DNA from: Streptomyces sp. NRRL F-6676 | GTDB taxonomy: Bacteria > Actinomycetota > Actinomycetes > Streptomycetales > Streptomycetaceae | Assembly: GCF_000725625.1 (NCBI RefSeq) | Contig: NZ_JOHS01000022.1 | Span: 1-64,000, forward strand | Reading direction: 5' to 3' | DNA length: 64,000 bases | Part shown: in pieces, positions 1 through 8,149 of the stretch | Layout: every line of letters starts with the position of its first letter | Position numbering within the stretch: position 1 is the stretch's first letter | Position numbers and translations under genes: made by a program | The notes under the pieces: generated by a model | What the model was told of the DNA's origin: nothing | Database searches by the model: none | What the model saw: only the letters and a program-made list of their open reading frames with translations

Positions 1-42
1 CTGACAGCCCGCACCCACCCGCACCCGTGAGGAACCCCCGCG

Positions 43-996
43 GTGCCCCCCCCTCCACCTCCACCCCCCTTCGGCCACCCCCGCAAACGCCCCCACTCCT
101 ACGACCCCGCCCTCGACGACACCGCCCTCGTCACCACCCGCACCGCCCTCACCCAGGGCCGTTGGTCCGCCGCCCGCGCCCTCCTCGCCGCCACCGGCGA
201 CGACTGGGACCGCCGGTCCCACCGCGTCACCGTCCTCGCCCAGGCCCGCGCCGCCGTCCACTGGGCCCGCGACTGGCAGGTCGCCGACCCCGAGTCACCC
301 ACCGCCGCCCTCCTCCTCGCCCTCGCCCTCGTCCACCGCGCCCTCACCGGCAAGGAACGCCCCGAGACGGCCCGCGAGGCCTGCCGCTCCGTCGCCGCGA
401 CCGTCCCCGAGGACCCCACCCCCTGGTTCGGACTGCTCCTCCTGGAGCGCACCCTCGGCACCGAGGAGGACGTCGTCCGCCTCTTCGACGAGGTCCGGCT
501 GCGCCACCGCGACCACCACCACGCCCACCACCTGATGGTCGCCCGCCTCGCCGAGCGCCGCGCCGAGGCCGGCCAGGACCCGCTGCACGAGGTGTACGAC
601 TTCGCCAACTGGGCCGCCGAACAGGCCCCCGCCGACTCCCCGCTGGCGATCCTCCCGGTCGTCGCACACGCCGAGCGGTACCGCGTGCTGGCCGCCGCGG
701 GACAGGAGCCTGCCGACCCCGTCGCCTCCGGGCACTGGGTAGGCCGCCGGGCCCGCCAGGTGATGAAGGCCGCGTTCGACTGGTGGCTGGAGTGGGAGCG
801 CGACGACCACCCGCGCCGCCTCGTCGACCTCAACTTCCTCGCCCACGCCAAGGTCTGCGAGGGACGCGGCGCCGAGGCCGCCGCGCTGTTCCACCGCATC
901 GGCGAACACGCCACGCCCGCCCCCTGGTCGTACCCCGACCGCGACCCGTACCAGGCCTTCCGCGCCGCTCGCGACAGCGCACTCGGCGCGACCTGA
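43..996 (+). CDS. Helical-repeat hypothetical protein
   Basis: A 317-residue protein I cannot assign to a named family. It opens with an eight-proline run and is otherwise rich in Ala, Arg and Leu, with amphipathic helical segments spaced like tetratricopeptide repeats. Several stretches, such as LLLALALVHRAL near residue 90 and FGLLLLERTLG near 130, fit paired helices. No signal peptide, membrane span or catalytic motif is visible. The GTG at 43 is the first usable start, because an in-frame TGA lies at 28-30. The gene sits 128 bp upstream of an APC permease on the same strand, and the gap holds short tandem repeats. A TPR-like scaffold or partner role is inference only. Confidence 0.7.
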   Translation: MPPPPPPPPFGHPRKRPHSYDPALDDTALVTTRTALTQGRWSAARALLAATGDDWDRRSHRVTVLAQARAAVHWARDWQVADPESPTAALLLALALVHRALTGKERPETAREACRSVAATVPEDPTPWFGLLLLERTLGTEEDVVRLFDEVRLRHRDHHHAHHLMVARLAERRAEAGQDPLHEVYDFANWAAEQAPADSPLAILPVVAHAERYRVLAAAGQEPADPVASGHWVGRRARQVMKAAFDWWLEWERDDHPRRLVDLNFLAHAKVCEGRGAEAAALFHRIGEHATPAPWSYPDRDPYQAFRAARDSALGAT

Positions 997-1001
997 AAGA
1001 A

Positions 1002-1046
1002 CCCGCAAGTCCCGCAAGTCCCGCAAGTCCCGCAGGAACCGCAAGT
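1002..1046. repeat. 9-bp tandem repeat between two genes
   Basis: Three exact head-to-tail copies of CCCGCAAGT (1002-1010, 1011-1019, 1020-1028) are followed by decaying copies to about 1046. They lie just after the stop codon of the helical hypothetical gene and before the ribosome site of the permease. No function can be assigned. Confidence 0.75.
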
Positions 1047-1124
1047 CCGCAAAAACCCGCACGGCACGTTCCCCCGCACCCCGCACCGCACCCCGCACCC
1101 CGGCCCCGAGGAGAGGATCCCCCG

Positions 1125-2777
1125 ATGACGACGGGCAGTTCGAGCCCCAGCGAGAGCGGCAGCAGACCGGGCCCCGGCTCCCGCTCACCGGGCGGCACCG
1201 ACGGCCGCACCGGCACCGGCGGCCGCACCCGCACCGACGGCCGCACCCGCACCGGCCGCGGCATCAGCACCTTCAAGGGCGAGGCACGCGCACTCCGCGC
1301 CGACCGCCTCGGCACGACGGGCCTGCTGCTGTCGGTCCTCGCCGCCACCGCACCCCTCATGGTGGTCGCCGGCGTCATGCCCACCACGTTCGGCGTGATG
1401 GGCATCGAGGGCCAGCCCCTCCTCTTCGTCGCACTCGGCCTCGTCCTGGCCCTGTTCTCCCTCGGCTACGCCGAGATGAGCCGCCACGTCCACAACGCCG
1501 GCGCCTTCTACGCGTACATCTCCCGCGGCCTCGGCGGCACGGCCGGCGCCGCCGCGGCCCTCGTCGCCCTCGTCGCGTACAGCGCGTTGCAGGTCGGGAT
1601 CTACGGCATCTTCGGCTTCGAGGTGTCCGGCCTGTTCGCCACCTACCTCGACACCGACCTCGTCTGGTGGATCCCCTCACTGTTCGCCGTCCTCCTGGTC
1701 GGCACGCTCGGCTGGCTGAAGATCGACCTCAACGCGCGGGTGCTCGGCGTCCTGCTGGTCATCGAGGTCGCCCTCGTCGTCATCTTCGACGTGGCCGCCG
1801 TCGGCGACCCCGCCAAGGAAGGCCTGTCGCTGCACGCCTTCAACCCCGACACGCTCACCGGCGCGGGCGTCGGCACCGCGCTGTGCTTCTGCATCGCCGC
1901 CTTCCTCGGCTTCGAACAGGCGCCCGTCTACGCCGAGGAGACCAGCCGCCCGCACCTTCTCGTGCCGCGCGTGATGTTCCTGGCCGTCGGTTTCGTCGCC
2001 GTCTTCTTCGCGCTCAGCTGCTGGGCGCTCACGGTCGCCGCCGGGCCCTCCGCGATCGTGCCCACGGCGCAGAAGCAGAGCGCGGGACTGCTGTTCTTCC
2101 TCACCGAGGACGTCCTCGGCTCCACCTTCACCGACGTCCTGCACGTCCTGTTCGTCACCGGCATGTTCGCGGCCATGCTCAGCTTCCACAACGTCGTCGC
2201 CCGCTACGCCTTCGCCATGGGCCGCGAAGGGCTGCTGCCCGCCGCGTTCGGCCGCACCACCGGCTCCAGCGGTGCGCCCGGCACCGGCTCGCTGCTCCAG
2301 ACCGCGGTGTCGCTGCTGGTCGTGGCGGGCTTCGCGGTCGCCGACGACAAACCGCACGGCGACCCCACCGCGCCCGTGCTGCACCTGTTCACCTGGGGCG
2401 GCAGCGTCGGCGCGCTCGGCGTGACGGTACTGATGGTCGCCGCCTCCCTCTCGGTGATCGTCTTCTTCGCCCGCCGCGGCGCCGCCCGCGCCCAGGCCTG
2501 GCGGCTGGCGACCTCCGCACTCTCCGGCGCCGCGCTCCTGGTGATCGTCGGCTACACCGTCAAGGACTTCGACGTCCTCGTCGGCTCCGGACCCGGCTCG
2601 GCGCTGAGCTGGGCGCTCCCCGCGGTCATCGCCGTCGCCGCGCTCGCCGGCGTCGTCCAGGGCCTGCTCATCCGCGCCCGGAACCCCGGGGCCCACGCCC
2701 GCATCGGCCTGGGCAACGAGGCGTTCCGTCTGGAGGAGGCGGCGGCGCACACGCCGGACGACGAGCGACCGAAGTAG
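1125..2777 (+). CDS. APC superfamily amino acid permease
   Basis: A 550-residue integral membrane transporter of the amino acid-polyamine-organocation type. Residues 1-45 are a hydrophilic Ser/Gly/Arg/Thr tail built from near-repeats of GRTRT and DGRT. The body then carries about 12 hydrophobic spans, beginning with LGTTGLLLSVLAATAPLMVV, and the conserved FLGFEQAPVYAEET region in the middle is typical of APC permeases of actinobacteria. ATG 1125 is chosen because GAGGAGAGG precedes it. The frame is open far upstream, but that stretch overlaps the preceding gene. The substrate cannot be read from sequence. No adjacent catabolic genes are present, so the amino acid or amine transported is unknown. 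Confidence 0.88.
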   Translation: MTTGSSSPSESGSRPGPGSRSPGGTDGRTGTGGRTRTDGRTRTGRGISTFKGEARALRADRLGTTGLLLSVLAATAPLMVVAGVMPTTFGVMGIEGQPLLFVALGLVLALFSLGYAEMSRHVHNAGAFYAYISRGLGGTAGAAAALVALVAYSALQVGIYGIFGFEVSGLFATYLDTDLVWWIPSLFAVLLVGTLGWLKIDLNARVLGVLLVIEVALVVIFDVAAVGDPAKEGLSLHAFNPDTLTGAGVGTALCFCIAAFLGFEQAPVYAEETSRPHLLVPRVMFLAVGFVAVFFALSCWALTVAAGPSAIVPTAQKQSAGLLFFLTEDVLGSTFTDVLHVLFVTGMFAAMLSFHNVVARYAFAMGREGLLPAAFGRTTGSSGAPGTGSLLQTAVSLLVVAGFAVADDKPHGDPTAPVLHLFTWGGSVGALGVTVLMVAASLSVIVFFARRGAARAQAWRLATSALSGAALLVIVGYTVKDFDVLVGSGPGSALSWALPAVIAVAALAGVVQGLLIRARNPGAHARIGLGNEAFRLEEAAAHTPDDERPK

Positions 2778-2844
2778 CTACCGATTTCTTACGGACCCGG
2801 GCAAGCACTGGCCCCCGAGGGGGGACCGGTGCTCGAATCAAGGG

Positions 2845-3606
2845 GTGAGTCCTCTACGTCCCGAACCCTCCGACCCGCCGGACACCCCGGAATCCGAGGA
2901 GGGCGGCGGCACCCCCATCGGGCGGCGTGTGCTGCTCGGCACCCTCGGCCTGGGCGCCCTCGGCGTCGTCGCCGCGCCCCCGCTCCAACGCGGCCTGGAA
3001 GCCTTCCTCGGGGGTGTCTCCGGCAAGGACCCCACGGGTCTGACCGGTCTCCTCCCCAACGGGGGCGGCTTCCGCTACTACTCGGTGACCTCCTCCGTCC
3101 CGCACAAGGACGCCGGCGACTACCGCCTCACCGTCGGCGGTCTGGTCGACCACCCGGCGTCGTACACGCTGCCCCAACTGCGCGCCCTGCCGCAGACACG
3201 GCTCGTGCGGGACGTGCAGTGCGTCACCGGCTGGCGGGTGCCGGACACCCCCTTCGAGGGCGTCCGGCTCTCCGACCTGCTCGACGCCGCGGGCGTCCGC
3301 TCCGCCGCCAAGGCGGTCCGCTTCACGTGCTTCGACGGCGCGTACACCGAGAGCCTGACCCTCGACCAGGCCCGCCGCGCCGACGTCCTCGTCGCCCACC
3401 GCATGCGCGACAAGCCGATCGGCCACAACCACGGCGGCCCGGTCCGCCTCTACGTCGCCCCCATGTACTTCTACAAGTCCGCGAAGTGGCTCTCCGGGAT
3501 CGAGGTCACCGACCGGGTGCACCCCGGTTACTGGGAGGAACGGGGCTACGACGTGGACGGCTGGGTCGGCCGCTCGAACGGACGTGACGATGCCCCCACC
3601 ACCTGA
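2845..3606 (+). CDS. Molybdopterin-dependent oxidoreductase (SUOX/MsrP-like), Tat-type N-terminus
   Basis: A 253-residue protein of the sulfite-oxidase-like molybdopterin fold. The N-terminus has a twin-arginine pair (RR at 27-28) followed by a hydrophobic stretch, consistent with export or membrane anchoring through Tat. DVQCVTGW places the molybdenum-ligating Cys at about residue 126. The later GHNHGGPVRL and FYKSAKW stretches match the cofactor pocket of the family. Start GTG 2845 follows AAGGG closely, and an imperfect hairpin at about 2803-2834 lies just ahead of it. The gene overlaps the next one, a cytochrome b, by about 20 bp, so the pair is likely one translationally coupled membrane redox unit. 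The physiological substrate is unknown. Confidence 0.88.
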   Translation: MSPLRPEPSDPPDTPESEEGGGTPIGRRVLLGTLGLGALGVVAAPPLQRGLEAFLGGVSGKDPTGLTGLLPNGGGFRYYSVTSSVPHKDAGDYRLTVGGLVDHPASYTLPQLRALPQTRLVRDVQCVTGWRVPDTPFEGVRLSDLLDAAGVRSAAKAVRFTCFDGAYTESLTLDQARRADVLVAHRMRDKPIGHNHGGPVRLYVAPMYFYKSAKWLSGIEVTDRVHPGYWEERGYDVDGWVGRSNGRDDAPTT

Positions 3607-4210
3607 CACGGCGGTCCCCGCCCCGCCGTCGACCCGGGTACGACGCTTCACCCGCGCCGAACGCTGGGTGCACCGGGCGACGGCCGCGCTGATGGGCGTC
3701 TGCGTGGCCACGGCCGCCTGCCTCTACCTGCCCGAGTTCGCCGAACTGGTCGGCCGGCGCGAGCTGGTGGTCCGTGTCCACGAATGGGCGGGCCTGCTCC
3801 TGCCCGTCCCGGTCCTGGCCGGCCTGGCCTCCCGCGCCCTCCGCGCCGACCTCGGCCGCCTCAACCGCTTCGGCCCGCACGACGGAACGTGGCTGCGCGA
3901 GGCGATGCGCCGCCGGAAGGGCCCGGCGGGCAAGTTCAACGCCGGCCAGAAGATCTACGCGTCCTGGCTGGCCGGCGCCACGCTGGTCATGCTCGGCACG
4001 GGCCTGCTGATGTGGTTCACCCACCTCACCCCCCTGATGTGGCGCACGTCGGCGACATTCGTCCACGACTGGCTCGCCCTGACACTCGGGGTGGTGATCG
4101 CGGGCCACGTGGGCATGGCCCTGGCAGACCCGGAGTCCAGAACAGGCCTGCGCACGGGAACGGTCGACCGCGACTGGGCATCGCGACACCACGACCTCTG
4201 GCACCCCTGA
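3584..4210 (+). CDS. Cytochrome b561/FdnI-like membrane subunit
   Basis: A 208-residue membrane protein with four hydrophobic spans, and histidines in or near them (RWVHRATAAL, VRVHEWAGLL, TFVHDWLAL, IAGHVGMAL) that suit b-type haem ligation. It resembles the cytochrome b subunits of formate dehydrogenase and the membrane partners of periplasmic molybdenum enzymes. The start is GTG 3584 or ATG 3590. Both lie inside the upstream oxidoreductase gene, so coupling is likely. The two genes together form a probable electron path between the quinone pool and the exported molybdoenzyme. The direction of electron flow cannot be read from sequence. Confidence 0.82.
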   Translation: MTMPPPPDTAVPAPPSTRVRRFTRAERWVHRATAALMGVCVATAACLYLPEFAELVGRRELVVRVHEWAGLLLPVPVLAGLASRALRADLGRLNRFGPHDGTWLREAMRRRKGPAGKFNAGQKIYASWLAGATLVMLGTGLLMWFTHLTPLMWRTSATFVHDWLALTLGVVIAGHVGMALADPESRTGLRTGTVDRDWASRHHDLWHP

Positions 4211-4285
4211 CTCACGGGGGCGGAGCCGTGTCTTCCGCGCGTCTCCGCCGCGAGAGTTCCCGCCTCCGCCGCCCCGTGGAGCCCG

Positions 4286-4333
4286 TTGCGCAGTTCCCCG
4301 CGCCCCTGATCAGGGGCGCGGGGAACTGCGCAA
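4286..4333. terminator. Perfect 48-bp palindrome, probable bidirectional terminator
   Basis: The two 24-nt halves are exact reverse complements, with the axis between 4309 and 4310. Each arm contains GCAGTTCCCCGCGCCCC or its complement. It lies between the convergent cytochrome b (+) and gntP (-) genes, and a second GGGGGC/GCCCCC hairpin follows at about 4355-4375. It belongs to a recurring intergenic family also seen at about 22.2, 28.1 and 33.8 kb, with a partial copy at 17.55 kb. Confidence 0.8.
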
Positions 4334-4436
4334 TCTTTCAGCGGGGTCCGGGGGCGCAGCCCCCGGGGGACGGGAAGGGGAAGGGGCGGCGGGGGCGAGA
4401 AAACGCACCCGCACCCCCACCCCCCGGACGGCTCCC

Positions 4437-5834
4437 CTAAATCACAAGCGACAGCAACAACACCAGCCCGCCCGCGACCACGGAGATGATCGTCTCCATC
4501 ACGGACCAGGTCTTGATGGTCTGCCCCACGCTCAGCCCGAAGTACTCCTTCACCAGCCAGAACCCCGCGTCATTGACATGGCTGAAGAACAACGACCCGG
4601 CCCCGATCGCCAGCACCAGCAACGCGGCATGCGTGGTCGACATGTCCGCCGCCAGCGGCGCCACCAGCCCCGCGGCCGAAACCGTCGCCACCGTCGCGGA
4701 CCCCGTCGCCAACCGGATCGCCACCGCGATCAGCCACGCCAGCAACAGCGCCGGAATCGACCAGTCCTTGGAGATCTCCAGGATCATCTGCCCGACACCG
4801 CAGTCGATCAGCGTCTGCTTGAAGCCACCGCCCGCGCCGACGATCAGCAGGATGCCCGCGATGGGCATGAGCCCCTTCTCGACGGTCTCGGATATCCGGG
4901 ACCGCGTGAACCCGGCCGGCCGCCCCAGTGTGAAGATCCCGACGATCACCGCCGCGAGCAGCGCGACCAGCGGCGACCCGATGACGTCGAAGACCCGCTG
5001 CACCGTGTTGTCGGTGTCGTCGATGACGATGTCCACCAGCGCCTTGGCCAGCATCAGCACCACCGGCAGCAGCACGGTGAACATGGTCGCGCCGAACCCG
5101 GGACGCTTCTCCAGTTCCTCCGAGGCGCGCGGCGGCAGCATCCGGTCCGGCACCGGCACGTCCGCCCAGCGGGCCGCGAACTTCGAGAACACCGGACCCG
5201 CGATGATCACCGTCGGGATGGCGACGAGGACGCCGAGCGCGAGCGTGACACCGAGGTTGGCCTTGACCGCGTCGATCGCGACCAGCGGCCCGGGGTGCGG
5301 CGGCACCAGACCGTGCATCACGGACAGACCGGCCAGCGCCGGGATGCCGATCCGCATCAGCTTGAAGTTGCCGCGCCGGGCGACCATCAGCACCACCGGG
5401 ATCAGCAGCACGATGCCGACCTCGAAGAACAGCGGCAGACCGATCACGGAGGCGATCAGCACCATCGCCCACGGCATGGCCCGTCCGCTCGCCTTGGCGA
5501 GGATCGTGTCCACGACCTGGTCGGCGCCGCCGGAGTCGGCGAGCAGCTTGCCGAGGATCGCGCCCAGCGCGATCAGCACGCCGACGCCCGCGACCGTCGA
5601 GCCGAGACCGCTGGTGAAGCTGGTGATCGCCTTGTCGAGCGGGGCACCGGCGAACGCGCCGAGCGCGAGCGAACCGATCGTCAGGGAAAGGAAGGCGTGC
5701 AGTTTGAACTTGGTGATCAGCAGAACAATGACGGCGATGCCCGCCAGGACGGCGATGCCGAGTTGAGCGTGGCCCGCCGACGTGATCGGTTCGACGGTGT
5801 CCGCTGCCAGCATCTCGACTCTGAGACTGGTCAC
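4437..5834 (-). CDS. gntP: GntP family gluconate:H+ symporter
   Basis: A 465-residue polytopic permease with 12 or more hydrophobic segments. It shows the GntP-family hallmarks VPPHPGPLVAID, the GIVLLIPV region and GAGGGFKQTL. It imports gluconate or related sugar acids by proton symport across the cytoplasmic membrane. GTG 5834 is chosen because AAGGG sits 6 nt upstream. Codons further upstream are open but lack a ribosome site. The gene lies downstream of gluconokinase on the same strand, so import and phosphorylation are probably co-transcribed. The 164-bp gap between them holds a 16-bp tandem repeat. Confidence 0.92.
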   Translation of the reverse strand: MTSLRVEMLAADTVEPITSAGHAQLGIAVLAGIAVIVLLITKFKLHAFLSLTIGSLALGAFAGAPLDKAITSFTSGLGSTVAGVGVLIALGAILGKLLADSGGADQVVDTILAKASGRAMPWAMVLIASVIGLPLFFEVGIVLLIPVVLMVARRGNFKLMRIGIPALAGLSVMHGLVPPHPGPLVAIDAVKANLGVTLALGVLVAIPTVIIAGPVFSKFAARWADVPVPDRMLPPRASEELEKRPGFGATMFTVLLPVVLMLAKALVDIVIDDTDNTVQRVFDVIGSPLVALLAAVIVGIFTLGRPAGFTRSRISETVEKGLMPIAGILLIVGAGGGFKQTLIDCGVGQMILEISKDWSIPALLLAWLIAVAIRLATGSATVATVSAAGLVAPLAADMSTTHAALLVLAIGAGSLFFSHVNDAGFWLVKEYFGLSVGQTIKTWSVMETIISVVAGGLVLLLSLVI

Positions 5835-5879
5835 GGTGATCCCTTGCGTTGGGGAGTGGGGAAACAGGGGGTGGGGGGT

Positions 5880-5927
5880 GGAGTCAAAGGGGCGTGGAGC
5901 CAAAGGGGCGTGGAGCCAAAGGGGAAT
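5880..5927. repeat. 16-bp tandem repeat in the gntK-gntP gap
   Basis: Three head-to-tail copies of GGAG(T/C)CAAAGGGG followed by CGT or AAT, at 5880-5895, 5896-5911 and 5912-5927, with a degenerate continuation to about 5940. They lie in the intergenic leader of gntP. No role can be assigned. Confidence 0.8.
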
Positions 5928-5998
5928 GGGACCGAAGGGGCTGAACCCGGGGAGTGGGACTCACGGGGGAGGAGTGGGTGGCCCCTCGAAACAGTGCC

Positions 5999-6517
5999 TC
6001 AGCGGGAAGGCGTCTCGACCTCGGCAAGCGCGGCCGACGCCCGCTCCGTGATCTCCTCCGGCGTGCCGGCGACGCTCACCGTGACCCCCGCCTCGTCCGC
6101 ACCCAGCGGTTGCAGGGTGGCGAACTGGGAGTCCAGCAGCGCCGTCGGCATGAAGTGCCCCTGGCGGTGGGACATCCGGTCCTCGATGAGCGCCCGGTCG
6201 CCCGACAGGTGCACGAACACGACTCCCGGCGCGGCGGCCCGCAGCCGGTCGCGGTACGACCGCTTCAGCGCCGAACAGCTCACCACTCCGCCCAGCCCCG
6301 CCCGGCCGTGCGCCCAGGAGCCGATGGCATCCAGCCACGGCCATCGGTCCGCGTCCTCCAGGGGGACACCCGCCGACATCTTGGCGATGTTGGCCTGGGG
6401 ATGGAAGTCGTCGCCTTCGGCGTACGGAACGCCGAGCCGGGCCGCGAGCAGGGGACCGATCGTGGTCTTTCCCGTGCCCGCGACGCCCATCACCACGACG
6501 ACGTGGGGGGTGTGCAT
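5999..6517 (-). CDS. gntK: Gluconokinase
   Basis: A 172-residue P-loop kinase that phosphorylates gluconate to 6-phosphogluconate, feeding the pentose phosphate pathway. The Walker A motif GVAGTGKT lies near residues 11-18. It is followed by the gluconokinase signature EGDDFHP and by SCSALKRSYRD and RQGHFMP. The length is normal for the bacterial family. ATG 6517 is preferred over an in-frame start at 6559 because GAGGCAGCG precedes it and the homology begins there. The gene sits between gntP and the divergent regulator gntR, forming a compact gluconate module. Confidence 0.93.
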   Translation of the reverse strand: MHTPHVVVVMGVAGTGKTTIGPLLAARLGVPYAEGDDFHPQANIAKMSAGVPLEDADRWPWLDAIGSWAHGRAGLGGVVSCSALKRSYRDRLRAAAPGVVFVHLSGDRALIEDRMSHRQGHFMPTALLDSQFATLQPLGADEAGVTVSVAGTPEEITERASAALAEVETPSR

Positions 6518-6563
6518 CGCTGCCTCGCTGTCTTCGTCGACACCTGATGTCGACGCCACTGAA

Positions 6564-6574
6564 ACCTATTAGGT
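6564..6574. promoter_or_regulatory. Candidate GntR operator
   Basis: ACCTATTAGGT is an inverted repeat with 5-bp arms around one base, in the divergent region between gntK and gntR. Its position and AT-rich composition suit a FadR/GntR-type operator controlling both directions. The assignment is inference. Confidence 0.45.
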
Positions 6575-6613
6575 ACGACTTTTTCAAGAGCTTGTGACAA
6601 ATAAGTCTGACTT

Positions 6614-6641
6614 TTGCCCGCTGTGAACATCCCCGTACGCT
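6614..6641 (+). promoter_or_regulatory. Candidate gntR promoter (leaderless)
   Basis: TTGCCC at 6614-6619 and TACGCT at 6636-6641 are separated by 16 bp, a fair housekeeping-type promoter. The -10 box ends 6 nt before ATG 6648, so transcription would start at about the A of the start codon. Confidence 0.5.
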
Positions 6642-6647
6642 GTGCCC

Positions 6648-7349
6648 ATGACCACTGGGGGCCGAGGGCTGCACGGACACGTACTGGACACCCTCGGGCC
6701 GTCGATCACCGCGGGCGAGTACCCGCCGGGCAGTGTGCTGCGCACGGACGAGCTGGCCCAGCGCTTCGAGGTGTCCCGCTCGGTGATGCGCGAGGCCGTG
6801 CGGGTGCTGGAGTCGATGCACCTCGTCGAGTCCCGCCGCCGGGTCGGCGTCACCGTCCGCCCCAGGCACGAGTGGAACGTCTACGACCCCCAGGTCATCC
6901 GCTGGCGGCTGGCCGGCGCCGACCGTCCGCACCAGCTGCGCTCGCTCACCGTGCTGCGCTCCGCGATCGAACCGGTCGCCGCGGGCCTCGCCGCCCGCAA
7001 CGCCACCTCCGAGCAGTGCGCCGAACTCACCGACTGCGCCCTGGGCATGGTCGCCACCTCGCGCGGCCACCAGCTGGAGGGCTACCTCTTCCACGACGTG
7101 GCCTTCCACCGCGTCATCCTGACCGCTTCGGGCAACGAGATGTTCGCCCGCCTCGGCGACGTCGTCGCGGAGGTGCTCTCGGGGCGGACCCACCACGACG
7201 TGATGTTCGAGGACCCCGACCCGGCCGCCGTCACCCTGCACGTCCGCCTCGCCGAGGCGGTCCGCGCACGCGACGCCCGGGCGGCCGAGGAACTCACCCG
7301 CGAGATCACCGTCGGCGCCCTCCAGGAACTGGACATCCTGGCACCGTAG
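6648..7349 (+). CDS. gntR: GntR-family (FadR subfamily) regulator of gluconate genes
   Basis: A 233-residue transcription factor. The N-terminal winged helix spans about residues 5-75, with the recognition part RFEVSRSVMREAVRVLE. An FCD effector domain fills the rest, including histidines in YLFHDVAFHRVI that usually bind metal and ligand. It is transcribed away from gntK and gntP, the usual arrangement for a local repressor relieved by gluconate or its phosphate. ATG 6648 is chosen. A GTG two codons upstream is possible but would begin inside the predicted promoter spacing. The ligand is inferred from the neighbours. Confidence 0.88.
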   Translation: MTTGGRGLHGHVLDTLGPSITAGEYPPGSVLRTDELAQRFEVSRSVMREAVRVLESMHLVESRRRVGVTVRPRHEWNVYDPQVIRWRLAGADRPHQLRSLTVLRSAIEPVAAGLAARNATSEQCAELTDCALGMVATSRGHQLEGYLFHDVAFHRVILTASGNEMFARLGDVVAEVLSGRTHHDVMFEDPDPAAVTLHVRLAEAVRARDARAAEELTREITVGALQELDILAP

Positions 7350-7422
7350 GGGCGCGGGACCCGGCCGAGGAAGCCCCCGTCGTGAAGTGTCCGTCGGCCG
7401 TCAGGCGCCCGTCGGCGGGGCG

Positions 7423-7806
7423 TCAGTCGAGAAAGTCCCCGTCGACGTACACCCACGCCCCGTCGACCCGCTCGAACCGGCTCCGCTCGTGCAGCGAGCC
7501 GCCCCGGTAGGAGGCGCGGAAGGTCACCGTTCCGGTGGTGTGGAAGGCGGAGCCGCCCGTCGTCCCCGTCACCTCCAGGCCGGTCCACCGCGTCCCCGGG
7601 TCCAGTTCGAGGCGTGGCGGCCGGGTCCGCGGATGCCAGGTGCGCAGCAGATACCCCTCGTCGCGCACCACGAAGGCGGAGTAGCGGGAGCGCATCAACG
7701 CCTCGGCGGTCGGCGCCGCGGCCTGCCCGGCGACGTACCGCCCGCAGCACGCCTCGTACGCCTCACCGCTCCCGCAGGGGCAGTGGCGTCCGGACCGGTC
7801 CGTCAT
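7423..7806 (-). CDS. YchJ family SEC-C domain protein (UPF0225)
   Basis: A 127-residue protein with an N-terminal SEC-C zinc motif (CPCGSG then CCGRY) and the YchJ-family core [12 protein letters not shown] and YLLRTWHP. The fold is NTF2-like. The biochemical role in bacteria is not established. It is convergent with gntR, separated by about 70 bp. The length matches the family. Immediately upstream begins a long stretch without intact genes. Confidence 0.9.
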   Translation of the reverse strand: MTDRSGRHCPCGSGEAYEACCGRYVAGQAAAPTAEALMRSRYSAFVVRDEGYLLRTWHPRTRPPRLELDPGTRWTGLEVTGTTGGSAFHTTGTVTFRASYRGGSLHERSRFERVDGAWVYVDGDFLD

Positions 7807-8100
7807 GGAGAACCTCCTGGGGGAGAGGGCCCCTGGGGAGGGGGCCTTCAGGGAAAACGAAGAGGACCCCCGGCGGCCGGAGGCCGACCAGGGGCCCGCC
7901 CGGTGCCCGAGGTCCGAGTCGCCCGCCCACGATACGCTCGTCGTTGCTCGGGAACGGCCTCAGCAGCCCTGAAGAGCCTCTCCCGTGACAGGGAGGAGAC
8001 GATTCCCGCCGACCAAGAGGCCGGCAACCGGTCCCACGCGAAGATTAGATCCCTCACCGAGCGGGTCATTGCCCCCAATGCAGCGCTCGTCGGCAGGCTC
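7807..8100. other. No intact gene recognised
   Basis: The part next to YchJ is GC-rich and holds a short GGGCCCC/GGGGGCC stem at about 7825-7850. I see no convincing reading frame. Codon use is poorer than in flanking genes, and the segment grades into the pseudogene that follows. Confidence 0.5.
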
Positions 8101-8149
8101 TGCTGTTCAACCACCAGCTGTTTTGTGGTGATTGACCGCTCGGTCGGTT

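Noticed and set aside
5880..5927. CRISPR array
   Set aside because: The repeats are head-to-tail without spacers and no cas genes are near. The same applies to the repeats at 1002 and 58751.
4578..6572. Long plus-strand frame opposite gntP and gntK
   Set aside because: Complement of the gluconate genes, rich in Arg/Gln/His as such shadows are.
7807..8100. Attachment-site duplicate of the tRNA-Leu 3' end
   Set aside because: I looked for the TCAAGTCCCCCCTCGGAC end of the tRNA around 7.8-8.1 kb and found only a short partial match, not enough to claim an att site.
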